7,168 bases of DNA, from the NCBI GenBank assembly GCA_020355945.1, contig CP070627.1, positions 1,532,961-1,540,128 of the forward strand, given 5' to 3'. The notes below the pieces were generated by a model. That model was given only the letters and a program-made list of their open reading frames with translations, did no database searches and was not told the DNA's origin. This DNA comes from Candidatus Aminicenantota bacterium (GTDB taxonomy: Bacteria > Acidobacteriota > Aminicenantia > UBA2199). A program made the translations under genes and the position numbers. Below are positions 1-6,405 of this stretch, piece by piece. How positions within the stretch are numbered: the stretch's first letter is position 1; each line of letters opens with the position of its first letter.

Positions 1-2
1 TG

Positions 3-611
3 TTCATCCTGGTGTTTTTATCCGCTTTAAAAGTCTATCTTGATACAAAAGAGTTGAAATCGCTAAATCTTATTTTTTCTATCGATGAAAAAATCCAACT
101 TTTGATCATTTTTTTCGCGCTTTTGTATTTGATCCTGAAGGGGAAATCCCTGGAAAATAAAGCAAAGAGGAAATTGGCAATCAACCTGGGTCTCATTCAT
201 CTTATTTGTGTTACCCTTCTCACCGGGTCATTCTTCTTCATTTTCCGTTATATAAAGAGTCCTCTTGTCTTATTTTCAGTTGTAGCATTTTCACACATAT
301 CTATAGAAATTATTCCTCTCCTTTATCTCAAGTGGTTCCTGGGAGAACACCACGCGGAACTGGGGTTCCCTTCAACAATACATGGCATCGAAGGTTTTTT
401 CAACCAGTTTAAAATTACTGCCCGGGAACAATCCATCATTCGATTGATGCTTAAAGGAAAAACCAATGATGAGATCGGCGATGAGCTTTTCATCTCCACA
501 AAAACAGTTAAAAACAATATCTCTAATATCTACCAAAAAACCAAAGTGAAAAACCGCATCCAATTGACCAACCTGGTGAGGGGTTTCGAGAAAGAAAAGG
601 TTACCAAATAA
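3..611 (+). CDS. Membrane-anchored LuxR-type (GerE HTH) transcriptional regulator, 5'-truncated by window edge
   Basis: The reading frame is open to the left edge, so the N-terminus lies outside; the GTG at 12 is only the first possible start inside and is probably internal. Counting from that GTG, hydrophobic segments lie at about 28-43, 56-79 and 84-110, and the residues before 10 look like the end of another helix. A LuxR/GerE helix-turn-helix follows at about 133-192, with the hallmark pattern ITAREQ, LMLKGKTNDEIG and ISTKTVKNNISNIYQK. The family binds DNA as a dimer through this domain. A multi-helix membrane N-terminus fused directly to it suggests a regulator that senses at the membrane and acts from there; the ligand is unknown. 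There is no receiver domain in the visible part. It converges on the S9 peptidase gene with a 30-base gap containing no visible hairpin. The family call is secure; signal and targets are unknown. Confidence 0.85.
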   Translation, partial: FILVFLSALKVYLDTKELKSLNLIFSIDEKIQLLIIFFALLYLILKGKSLENKAKRKLAINLGLIHLICVTLLTGSFFFIFRYIKSPLVLFSVVAFSHISIEIIPLLYLKWFLGEHHAELGFPSTIHGIEGFFNQFKITAREQSIIRLMLKGKTNDEIGDELFISTKTVKNNISNIYQKTKVKNRIQLTNLVRGFEKEKVTK

Positions 612-641
612 TTAAATATTTCGCCTGATAATCATAACGCA

Positions 642-2798
642 TTAAGTCTCTTTTGCAGGCCAGTTATAGATGTCTACGGGTGCCAGTTTATCCGCAGGTT
701 CAAAATTTAACATCCGGGAATAAAAGTAAAATTCCGCTTCCAGTGAACCTTTTATGTCTTTAGCCATCAAGAATCCATGTTGTTCGTTTGCATATTCGAT
801 GTAAGCAACCGGTTTCCCTTTATCCTTTATTGCCTCCACCATTTTCTTAGATTGCTCCGGTGGAACCACCGGGTCTTGTGCACCCTGGAAAAAGATTAAT
901 GGTGTATCAACAAGGTCCAGCACGTATATAGGGGAACGTAACATATATGTTTTTCTTTCTTCCGGGTAGGGACCGACTAATTCAATTAGGTACCGGCTCT
1001 CGAATTTGTGGGTGTGCTCTACCAGGGTAACCAGGTTTGAGATGCCGTAATAACTTGCTCCCGCCTTACAAAGGTCTGTATATGTGGCAAGTACGATGGT
1101 AAGATATCCACCCGCACTGCCGCCGCGGGTCAAAACCCTATCTATGTCAATAGGCTTTTTATGTTGTGAAAGATATTTCGCACAATTAACACAATCATCC
1201 CTGTCGTATATACCCCATTGTGAATAGAGTGATAGACGGTATTTACGCCCAAACCCGGTACTCCCCCTATAGTTTACGTCTGCAGCACTGAAGCCGCGGC
1301 TGGTAAAGTACTGTAAGATCAAACTTAATGAGGTGCTTACCGCCCCTGTTGGACCACCATGGGCAACCAGTAATAAAGGTGGTTTCTCATCCGCAGGTAC
1401 GTTGTAACCGGGATTTTCCGGGTAATAGTAAAAAGCATAAGAATTATCCTTCATACCAGTACCGGTAGGATATTCCACGAAAGAGGATTTGGATATATAA
1501 TCCTTAATCTTTAAAATCTTTGTCATATCTTTCATGCTGCTGCGTAGTACTTTACTCTGCCCTGATTTCGCATCAAAAGACACAATCGAGGAGGGGTGGT
1601 TATAAGAACCGGCAATAAACACGGCCGTACCCGAAGATGTTGTCCTCACATGGTTTATGTCTGTGGCCTCTGATTTGACACCCTCTATTCCGGCTAATTC
1701 TACCTTAATACGATTAAAGTCCTTTTTATCGGTATGGATAATTGCCAGGTGCCATTCACCGGACCGGGTATAGGCAGCGATTATTTCATCTTTTGATAAA
1801 AATGCATATGTAGACATTCCCAGGATCCATTGAGGCGCTCCAAACTCTGATTTTCCAGGCGCCTTGATGGTAATCATCTCAGCACTTATATCTTTCTTTC
1901 CCGGTTCACACCTGTATATATTCCACCAGTTATCCAGGTCAGATACGAAATAGATATATTTCCCATCAGGTGACCACTGCGGCTGAAATAAGGCCTGGGG
2001 GGTATATAAAAAATCCTTTGACACCCGTTCACATGTATGCTCGGCGATCTTTTGTCCTATGGCTTCACCAGGTTCCAGCTTAGATGTATCACCGGCAACT
2101 TTTTGCTTATCTTTGAGTGAACCGTCTTTATCAATATTAGCGATCCAGAGTTCATTACTATCCCAGGGCATGTAAGGAAAATTCCAGGTTAAATATGCCA
2201 ATCGATTGCCATCAGGGCTCAGACAAGGTGAGGAGTAAAAATCATTACCGGATACAAGCACCTCATCCTGTTTTTCACCGTCCAGGTCAATACCAACGAT
2301 CGATACAACAGGGTAGCCACCTACAAGCACTGTGTAATCTTCTTTTACACAGATCATCCTGTTTCTCTTTTTATCGATTACACCATCTCCATACCGCATG
2401 AATACAGGTGAAGGTGATGTAATGGGTTGGGGTCTCATTGCCGGGGCCTGTTTAAATATACGTTGATCAAGGGTTTTGGGATTATTTACCGGGTCGTAAT
2501 TTGAGAAATATACGGTACCATTGGAAACAGCAAACGAACCTCCTCCATAACTATAAATAATGGTGCGTGCGCTAAAACCGGGTGGGGTTATATCATTTAT
2601 TTTCCCATCGGGTGAATACCTGACAACCACATATCGTCCGTCCTCATCAGGACGGCTTTCCACCCAGTAAATATTATCACCATCAACAGTTGTGTCCTTA
2701 AAAGAAACAACCCCTTCCACCACCATGTCCGAGGTTATCTCGGACTTCCATGAACCACAGGGTTTTGGTTCAGGGGATAATTTTTTTTGCTTAGCCAT
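642..2798 (-). CDS. S9 family (prolyl oligopeptidase-type) serine peptidase
   Basis: This 718-residue protein is predicted to cleave short peptides, possibly acting as an acylaminoacyl- or dipeptidyl-peptidase. Residues about 25-430 form a WD40/TolB-like beta-propeller, with repeated SPDG motifs at 62-65, 194-197 and 276-279. Residues about 455-705 form the alpha/beta-hydrolase catalytic domain. Visible catalytic features are the oxyanion-side HGGP (480-483), NYRGSTGFG (509-517), nucleophile Ser561 in GGSAGGY, Asp642 in GAQDPVVP and His674 in EQHGF, so the triad is complete. There is no signal peptide: the N-terminus MAKQKKLSPEPKP is charged, so the enzyme is probably cytoplasmic. The start is fixed by AAAGGAGGTG at 2804-2813, five bases before the ATG. 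The length is normal for S9 enzymes with a propeller. The gene stands alone, divergent from the maturase. The exact S9 subfamily and substrate cannot be settled here. Confidence 0.93.
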   Translation of the reverse strand: MAKQKKLSPEPKPCGSWKSEITSDMVVEGVVSFKDTTVDGDNIYWVESRPDEDGRYVVVRYSPDGKINDITPPGFSARTIIYSYGGGSFAVSNGTVYFSNYDPVNNPKTLDQRIFKQAPAMRPQPITSPSPVFMRYGDGVIDKKRNRMICVKEDYTVLVGGYPVVSIVGIDLDGEKQDEVLVSGNDFYSSPCLSPDGNRLAYLTWNFPYMPWDSNELWIANIDKDGSLKDKQKVAGDTSKLEPGEAIGQKIAEHTCERVSKDFLYTPQALFQPQWSPDGKYIYFVSDLDNWWNIYRCEPGKKDISAEMITIKAPGKSEFGAPQWILGMSTYAFLSKDEIIAAYTRSGEWHLAIIHTDKKDFNRIKVELAGIEGVKSEATDINHVRTTSSGTAVFIAGSYNHPSSIVSFDAKSGQSKVLRSSMKDMTKILKIKDYISKSSFVEYPTGTGMKDNSYAFYYYPENPGYNVPADEKPPLLLVAHGGPTGAVSTSLSLILQYFTSRGFSAADVNYRGSTGFGRKYRLSLYSQWGIYDRDDCVNCAKYLSQHKKPIDIDRVLTRGGSAGGYLTIVLATYTDLCKAGASYYGISNLVTLVEHTHKFESRYLIELVGPYPEERKTYMLRSPIYVLDLVDTPLIFFQGAQDPVVPPEQSKKMVEAIKDKGKPVAYIEYANEQHGFLMAKDIKGSLEAEFYFYSRMLNFEPADKLAPVDIYNWPAKET

Positions 2799-2848
2799 AG
2801 AAACACCTCCTTTGTTTTATCTATGTATCTATAAATAAATTGCCGTCA

Positions 2849-2867
2849 AGATAAAGTTATTTTATCT
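2849..2867. promoter_or_regulatory. AT-rich inverted repeat over the S9 peptidase -10 region
   Basis: The 7-base arms agataaa (2849-2855) and tttatct (2861-2867) are perfect complements around a 5-base centre. The repeat covers the predicted -10 box (2859-2864) and the expected transcription start of the S9 peptidase gene, where a repressor would act. It is AT-rich in an AT-rich gap, so chance is possible. The binding protein is unknown. Confidence 0.35.
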
Positions 2868-2887
2868 AAAAGATATCAATTTTTCAA
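2859..2887 (-). promoter_or_regulatory. Predicted promoter of the S9 peptidase gene
   Basis: Read on the minus strand, TTGAAA (2882-2887) is followed after exactly 17 bases by TAAAAT (2859-2864). This matches the vegetative sigma-70 pattern at 10 or more of 12 positions and gives a leader of about 54 bases. A poorer alternative, TTGACG (2844-2849) with TACATA (2822-2827), lies further downstream. Confidence 0.6.
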
Positions 2888-2900
2888 ACCGGTATTGAAA
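2882..2900. promoter_or_regulatory. Inverted repeat made of two back-to-back -35 boxes (candidate shared operator)
   Basis: The arms tttcaa (2882-2887) and ttgaaa (2895-2900) are perfect complements, separated by accggta, which itself contains the palindrome accggt. The left arm is the -35 box of the minus-strand peptidase promoter, and the right arm is the -35 box of the plus-strand maturase promoter. Any protein bound here would cover both -35 boxes. This is seen directly in the sequence; the operator function is inferred. Confidence 0.4.
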
Positions 2901-2923
2901 TATTGTGATAATTTTCTTATAAT
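2895..2923 (+). promoter_or_regulatory. Predicted promoter of the radical-SAM maturase gene
   Basis: TTGAAA (2895-2900), a 17-base spacer, and a perfect TATAAT (2918-2923). Transcription would begin near 2930, only about 18 bases before the ATG at 2948. This argues against translation starting at the in-frame GTG at 2930, which would sit at the transcript's very 5' end. Confidence 0.7.
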
Positions 2924-2947
2924 TTCCCTGTGGTTCTGTGGTTAAAA

Positions 2948-4093
2948 ATGGATAAAGTTTCCCGGATATTCCAGGTTTTTGTCAAACCCATTGGCTCCAT
3001 CTGCAACCTGGCCTGTCACTATTGTTACTACCTGGATAAGAAAGACCTCTACCCGGAGGCCGAGGTTTTTCCGATGCCCGAGGTCATCCTGGAGGAATAC
3101 ATTGTCCAGCACATCGAAGCTTCCAGCGAAGAGGTGATTCGCTTTTCCTGGCATGGTGGGGAGCCCACTGTCCTGGGGCTGGATTACTTCCGTAAAATTG
3201 CAGCCCTGCAGCGTAAACATCAGCCTGAAAACCGGCGCATTGTCAATGGTATACAGACCAACGGCACCCTACTGGATGAAGAATGGTGCCGATTTTTGGC
3301 GGCAGAGGGTTTTGCAGTCGGGCTTAGCCTGGACGGCCCGCAGGAGTTGCATGACCGGTACCGCCTCACCAAAGGCGGAAAGCCCACCTTCCAGCAAACC
3401 ATGCGGGGGTATGAACTCTTGCAGCAGCACCGAATCTATACCGATATCCTATGTGTGGTGAATGCCCATAACGTCCGGTACCCTATCCGGGTTTATCGTT
3501 TCTTCAAGCAGATCAAAGCCCCCTACGTGAGCTTTCTGCCCCTGGTAGAGCCGGAGCCGGATGCCAAAGCCGGCGTAAGCAGCCGGTCCGTGTCGGCAGA
3601 AGCCTTTGGCACTTTTCTCTGTACCATCTTCGACGAATGGATGAGCCAGGATATCGGGCGGATCAAAGTACAGGTCTTCGAGGAGGCTGCCAGGACAGCC
3701 TTTGGACAGGACCATTCGCTGTGTATTTTCCGAAAGACCTGCGGGGATATCCCGGTTATCGAGCACAATGGAGACTTCTATTCATGCGACCATTTCGTGG
3801 ATGCTGAACACTGCTTGGGGAATATCATTGCCACTCCACTGGGGGAACTGTTGGAGAGTCCGACACAGAGAGCATTCGGCCGGGCCAAATTAGATACTTT
3901 ACCCCGCTGCTGCCTTGAATGTGAGGTCAGGGCGATGTGCAATGGCGGGTGCCCCAGGAATCGTTTCTTGCGGACGCCAGATGGCGAAGCAGGATTGAAC
4001 TACCTGTGTGCGGGCTATAAACGCTTTTTTATCCACTCCCGGCCTTTCGTGGCAGAGGTTGCCGCCCAATGGCGCCGACAATTCAGGTTTTAA
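2948..4093 (+). CDS. Anaerobic sulfatase-maturating enzyme (anSME), radical SAM/SPASM protein
   Basis: In the family, this cytoplasmic enzyme uses S-adenosylmethionine and iron-sulfur clusters to oxidise a Cys or Ser of a sulfatase to formylglycine. The 381-residue protein has the radical-SAM cluster motif CNLACHYC (Cys19, Cys23, Cys26), the WHGGEPT segment at 68-74, and a C-terminal SPASM region. That region carries Cys259, Cys265, Cys280, the pattern CLEC (322-325), Cys331, CNGGC (to Cys335) and Cys354. The spacing closely follows the known Clostridium anSME pattern, including an Asp right after Cys280 (Asp281), equivalent to the proposed catalytic Asp. The ATG at 2948 is chosen over the GTG at 2930 because the promoter places the mRNA start near 2930. 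There is no clear Shine-Dalgarno site in the short leader. No sulfatase is encoded in this window. G+C is higher than in neighbouring genes. A peptide-modifying SPASM maturase is a less likely alternative. Confidence 0.9.
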   Translation: MDKVSRIFQVFVKPIGSICNLACHYCYYLDKKDLYPEAEVFPMPEVILEEYIVQHIEASSEEVIRFSWHGGEPTVLGLDYFRKIAALQRKHQPENRRIVNGIQTNGTLLDEEWCRFLAAEGFAVGLSLDGPQELHDRYRLTKGGKPTFQQTMRGYELLQQHRIYTDILCVVNAHNVRYPIRVYRFFKQIKAPYVSFLPLVEPEPDAKAGVSSRSVSAEAFGTFLCTIFDEWMSQDIGRIKVQVFEEAARTAFGQDHSLCIFRKTCGDIPVIEHNGDFYSCDHFVDAEHCLGNIIATPLGELLESPTQRAFGRAKLDTLPRCCLECEVRAMCNGGCPRNRFLRTPDGEAGLNYLCAGYKRFFIHSRPFVAEVAAQWRRQFRF

Positions 4094-4943
4094 GCTTCTG
4101 TTTAAAGAAGGCAATGGTTCGTTTCCAGGCCAGTTGGGCCGCCTCCTGGTGATACCGTTCCGCCCTGGTATCGTTGAAAAACGCATGCCCGGCCCCTTCA
4201 TAAATATAAATCTTGTATTCAACAGATGCGGCTTTCAGAGCGGCTTCAAAGGCTTCAATGCCCTCATTGATCCGTTTATCCAGGCTGCCATAGTGGCAAA
4301 GCAGGGAGGCTTTGATCTTAGGGACATCTTTTGCCTCAGGCTGCCTGCCATAGAAGGGAACCGCAGCGATCAGGTCCGGGGAGTTGACAGCCACCTGGTT
4401 TGTCATGCCTCCACCCCAACAAAAGCCCATGCATCCGACCTTTCCTGTGGTTTGCCCATGTGTTTTCAAGTACTTCACCGCAGCAATAAAATTTTTTACT
4501 GTCGATTGAGCATCTAGCTTTCGCATCAGGGTTCGAGCCTCATCCGGGTCTCCCGGGGTTCCCCCCAGCGGTGACAAAGCGTCCGGCGCAATCGCTAAAA
4601 ATCCTTCCAAAGCAACACGCCTGGCAACGTCTTCGGTGTGGGGGTTCAGACCCCTGTTTTCGTGGATCACGATTACACCAGGGAGCTTTGTGTCTCCTTT
4701 GGGCCTGGCTAAAAGTGCACGAACTTCACCTGTTTCACCGGGATATTTAATATATTCCGTATGAAGACGGGGATCATCCTCAGGAACGACCTGGGCCCGG
4801 GCATAGTCATTTTCCAGCAGCGGAAGCAGAGCCGCGGCAGCAGCCGCGCCGCCAGCGAGTTTGGTTAATTTCTTGAGGAATCCACGACGATCCAGTCGGT
4901 TAGTCGTGTATTCATCATATAAATCAATAATTTTTTCATCCAT
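4083..4943 (-). CDS. Dienelactone hydrolase family protein with Tat signal
   Basis: This 286-residue alpha/beta hydrolase belongs to the DLH family, whose namesake opens dienelactone rings in chlorocatechol breakdown; many members have other, unknown esters as substrates. The triad is visible: Cys175 in GFCWGGG, Asp222 in GSLDKR and His253 in GAGHAFFND. Glu95 in IHENRG matches the conserved Glu that activates the Cys. The N-terminus is a twin-arginine signal, with DRRGFLKKL at 18-26, an alanine-rich hydrophobic stretch at about 29-42, and a likely cleavage after ARA (48-50). Export as a folded protein to the periplasm or cell surface is therefore expected. The start is supported by AAGGAG at 4952-4957, eight bases upstream. 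Its 3' end overlaps the convergent maturase gene by 11 bases. The substrate is unknown; nothing nearby indicates an aromatic degradation operon. Confidence 0.92.
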   Translation of the reverse strand: MDEKIIDLYDEYTTNRLDRRGFLKKLTKLAGGAAAAAALLPLLENDYARAQVVPEDDPRLHTEYIKYPGETGEVRALLARPKGDTKLPGVIVIHENRGLNPHTEDVARRVALEGFLAIAPDALSPLGGTPGDPDEARTLMRKLDAQSTVKNFIAAVKYLKTHGQTTGKVGCMGFCWGGGMTNQVAVNSPDLIAAVPFYGRQPEAKDVPKIKASLLCHYGSLDKRINEGIEAFEAALKAASVEYKIYIYEGAGHAFFNDTRAERYHQEAAQLAWKRTIAFFKQKLKT

Positions 4944-5013
4944 GATGCTTTCTCCTTACTTCCCTTGACTCTTGACTGACCAATAGGAAAAAATCGTTTT
5001 TAATCACATTGAT

Positions 5014-5042
5014 ATTATAAAGGAAATATCATTAAATTTCAA
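5014..5042 (-). promoter_or_regulatory. Predicted promoter of the DLH gene, with overlapping inverted repeat
   Basis: On the minus strand, TTGAAA (5037-5042), a 17-base spacer and a perfect TATAAT (5014-5019). The leader would be about 64 bases. An inverted repeat, tgatatt (5010-5016) and aatatca (5025-5031), straddles the -10 box, and a further aatatc lies at 5041-5046. A repressor site is possible but not shown. Confidence 0.7.
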
Positions 5043-5128
5043 TATCTACAAACCGCCGGTGGAATCGGACTTTCCCAGCGAGTCTTTCCGAAATCGGAGT
5101 AAAAAGGGATTTTTTCGCAACATTATAT

Positions 5129-5157
5129 TTGACAAAATAGATATAATATGTTAATAT
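5129..5157 (+). promoter_or_regulatory. Predicted strong promoter of the cold-shock gene
   Basis: A perfect TTGACA (5129-5134), a 17-base spacer and TAATAT (5152-5157), with a TG one base upstream of the -10 (an extended -10). The nearby TATAAT at 5142-5147 is only 7 bases from the -35 box and is not the partner. Confidence 0.7.
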
Positions 5158-5163
5158 GATAAC

Positions 5164-5275
5164 TTACTGGTAGATATAGGGTGGGAATTGTTTTCACATG
5201 CTAAATCGATTTAATTCGGGTCTACATTTTTTCACCACATATTTACTTCAGATGCCAAAAAGGAGGAAATGAACA
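5164..5275 (+). promoter_or_regulatory. Long untranslated leader of the cold-shock mRNA
   Basis: From the predicted transcription start (about 5164) to the ATG there are about 110 untranslated bases, unusual for this window but typical of cold-shock genes, whose leaders often act as temperature-dependent structures. A local hairpin can form between gtgggaa (5181-5187) and ttttcac (5191-5197), with two G-U pairs and a 3-base loop. Two longer-range pairings, gtaga with tctac and ggtg with cacc, cross each other and could be alternatives. The palindrome aaatcgattt lies at 5203-5212. The leader ends in AGGAGG at 5261-5266. Confidence 0.45.
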
Positions 5276-5476
5276 ATGGCAAGAGGAACAGTAAAATGGT
5301 TTGATTCCAAAAAAGGTTTTGGTTTCATTGAAATGTACGGCGGTGGTGACATTTTTGTACATCACAGTGAAATTCGTGGTAATGGTTATAAGACACTGGA
5401 AGAAGGCCAGGAAGTCGAATTTGGAACCAAAACAGGCCCTAAAGGCGAACAAGCAACCAACGTGGTTAAGCTTTAA
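5276..5476 (+). CDS. csp: Cold-shock protein (single cold-shock domain, CspA family)
   Basis: This 66-residue protein is a complete single OB-fold cold-shock domain that binds single-stranded RNA and DNA and acts as an RNA chaperone in the cytoplasm. The N-terminal [15 protein letters not shown] carries Trp8 and the RNP1 motif (KGFGFI, 13-18, with Phe15 and Phe17). RNP2 is DIFVHH (25-30, with Phe27 and His29). His30 stands where many family members have Phe, a substitution I believe is also common elsewhere. The C-terminus ([13 protein letters not shown]) is standard. The start is fixed by AGGAGG at 5261-5266, nine bases before the ATG. A strong promoter, long leader and hairpin terminator make it a high-output single-gene unit. 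Whether it is cold-induced or constitutive cannot be told from sequence. Confidence 0.97.
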   Translation: MARGTVKWFDSKKGFGFIEMYGGGDIFVHHSEIRGNGYKTLEEGQEVEFGTKTGPKGEQATNVVKL

Positions 5477-5506
5477 ACAAGCTCTGAAAAACAACACGAA
5501 ATCAGA

Positions 5507-5544
5507 AATAAGATTGGGGTGGACAACGTCCACCCATTCTTATT
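5507..5544. terminator. Hairpin terminator after csp, probably bidirectional
   Basis: The core stem gggtggac (5517-5524) pairs perfectly with gtccaccc (5528-5535) around the loop aac. It extends outward through ttaga/aataag-type pairing to 5507 and 5544, with one bulged G and one mismatch. The outer right arm is T-rich (attcttatt), and its complement gives the same on the other strand. The hairpin lies between the convergent csp (31 bases after its stop) and ClpP-like genes and could end both transcripts. Confidence 0.75.
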
Positions 5545-5607
5545 CCGGCGCATTTTCTATAATTTCTTCATATTTCAAAATTTCTGCTTAATTGTAATAA
5601 CATCAAG

Positions 5608-6213
5608 TTATATTGTTCTTGGAAAATTTGGTTGCTTTGGTACTTGCTGCACAGCATATTGTATAGGTTCTCCGATGGAAATAAATTCTGCATTTAAGGG
5701 AAATAATTCTGATTTAATTTCATGAACCAGCCCATAGTCTTTTGCTTCAGTCGGATTCAATGTTCGTCTCTCATGCATATCTTTCTCGATATCATCGGTC
5801 TTCTTGCCGGAATTATCGGCAATAACTCTTGCTATGTTCTTTTGATCGATACGAACAGATTTAAGGTGTTCATGAATTTGAAATTCATCAAAACTTATTT
5901 GCCCTTGAAAATTCATTTTTACCCCATGAATTAAAAATCGTGCATGAGGAACTGAGAAACGTTTGGTCCCGGCACAGTAAATGACAACTCCAATCGAGTC
6001 CACGCTGCCAAAATTATAGCTAAAGACTTCTATTGGAACCCCTTTTAGAAAATTGTACACAGACAACCCGTGGAAGACTGACCCTCCTGGAGAGGAAATC
6101 ATAAGATGGATTCTTCCGTATTTCTGGTGAATTTTTTGGTCTATTATCTTCAGTAGAGTGTCTATCGTTTGCGGGATAATTGGAGCCATAAATCTAATAT
6201 AAGATTCTTTCAT
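5608..6213 (-). CDS. ClpP-fold serine protease-like protein with non-canonical triad
   Basis: This 201-residue protein has the ClpP/crotonase fold of the Clp proteolytic subunit. ISSPGGSVFHGLSVYNFL (39-56) is the ClpP oxyanion-loop signature. Ser73 in SVDSIG matches the catalytic Ser, and His96 in FLIHG matches the catalytic His. In the last motif, IEKDMHERRTLNPTEAKDYGLV (split here: IEKDMHERR at 142-150, then TEAKDYGLV), Arg149 stands where Clp subunits have the catalytic Asp. It most resembles the group of stand-alone ClpP-like proteins that share VDSIG and a GLVHEI-type ending, rather than the main ClpP. The start has AAGGAG at 6219-6224, five bases upstream. No Clp ATPase gene is adjacent. 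It could be a weak or Ser-His protease, a peptidase or a non-catalytic partner. There is no signal peptide. Confidence 0.85.
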   Translation of the reverse strand: MKESYIRFMAPIIPQTIDTLLKIIDQKIHQKYGRIHLMISSPGGSVFHGLSVYNFLKGVPIEVFSYNFGSVDSIGVVIYCAGTKRFSVPHARFLIHGVKMNFQGQISFDEFQIHEHLKSVRIDQKNIARVIADNSGKKTDDIEKDMHERRTLNPTEAKDYGLVHEIKSELFPLNAEFISIGEPIQYAVQQVPKQPNFPRTI

Positions 6214-6242
6214 GATTTCTCCTTTTTTTATTCATCTATCTA

Positions 6243-6271
6243 TTTATATCATAAAATAAAGAATGTTACAA
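6243..6271 (-). promoter_or_regulatory. Predicted promoter of the ClpP-like gene, with A/T tract upstream
   Basis: On the minus strand, TTGTAA (6266-6271), a 17-base spacer and TATAAA (6243-6248), with TGA just before the -10 (an extended -10). Right upstream of the -35 box lies a run of eight T and nine A (6274-6290 on the plus strand), placed like an UP element for the RNA polymerase alpha subunit. The leader would be about 23 bases. Confidence 0.55.
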
Positions 6272-6331
6272 TGTTTTTTTTAAAAAAAAAGGGAACACAC
6301 CCTGGCAGCGATGACGGAATCATTTTGAAAC

Positions 6332-6347
6332 TTTGCCTATGGGCAAA
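6332..6347. repeat. Short inverted repeat in the ClpP-like/propeller divergent gap
   Basis: tttgcc (6332-6337) and ggcaaa (6342-6347) are perfect complements with a 4-base centre. The repeat lies between the two divergent genes, about 24 bases upstream of the candidate -35 box of the propeller gene. It may be an operator half-site pair; no further support. Confidence 0.3.
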
Positions 6348-6370
6348 CAACTGTAACCGTATTTGCCTGC

Positions 6371-6401
6371 TTGATTATTTCTCCTGTATATAGTATATAA
6401 T
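6371..6401 (+). promoter_or_regulatory. Possible promoter of the propeller sensor gene
   Basis: A perfect TATAAT (6396-6401) lies 19 bases after TTGATT (6371-6376). The spacer is longer than elsewhere in the window, so this is weaker than the other promoters. If correct, transcription starts near 6408, after the in-frame ATGs at 6400 and 6406, so translation must begin further downstream. Confidence 0.4.
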
Positions 6402-6405
6402 GATT

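Larger units (their letters stand above)
4944..5275. other. Divergent intergenic region between DLH and cold-shock genes
   Basis: This 332-base stretch has no credible coding frame. It holds the DLH promoter (5014-5042, minus), the cold-shock promoter (5129-5157, plus) and the cold-shock leader (about 5164-5275). Between the promoters lies a patch richer in G+C, 5051-5098, with small inverted repeats: tccg/cgga around aaat (5087-5098) and gact/agtc (5067-5084). I cannot assign a function to that patch. Confidence 0.6.

Noticed and set aside
2930..2947. GTG start for the maturase at 2930
   Set aside because: It would lie at the predicted transcription start; the ATG at 2948 gives the usual anSME N-terminus.
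4008..4517. Plus-strand frame of 169 codons antisense to the DLH gene
   Set aside because: It lies opposite a well-supported hydrolase with a complete triad and has no recognisable domain or ribosome site.
5142..5147. TATAAT as the -10 of the cold-shock promoter
   Set aside because: It is only 7 bases from TTGACA; TAATAT at 5152-5157 has the proper 17-base spacing and an upstream TG.
5301..5591. Second plus-strand frame overlapping the cold-shock gene
   Set aside because: It is a shifted frame of the cold-shock gene that runs through the terminator hairpin.
6274..6290. T8/A9 run as a terminator
   Set aside because: It has no G/C stem; its place just upstream of the ClpP-like -35 box fits an UP element or bent DNA better.
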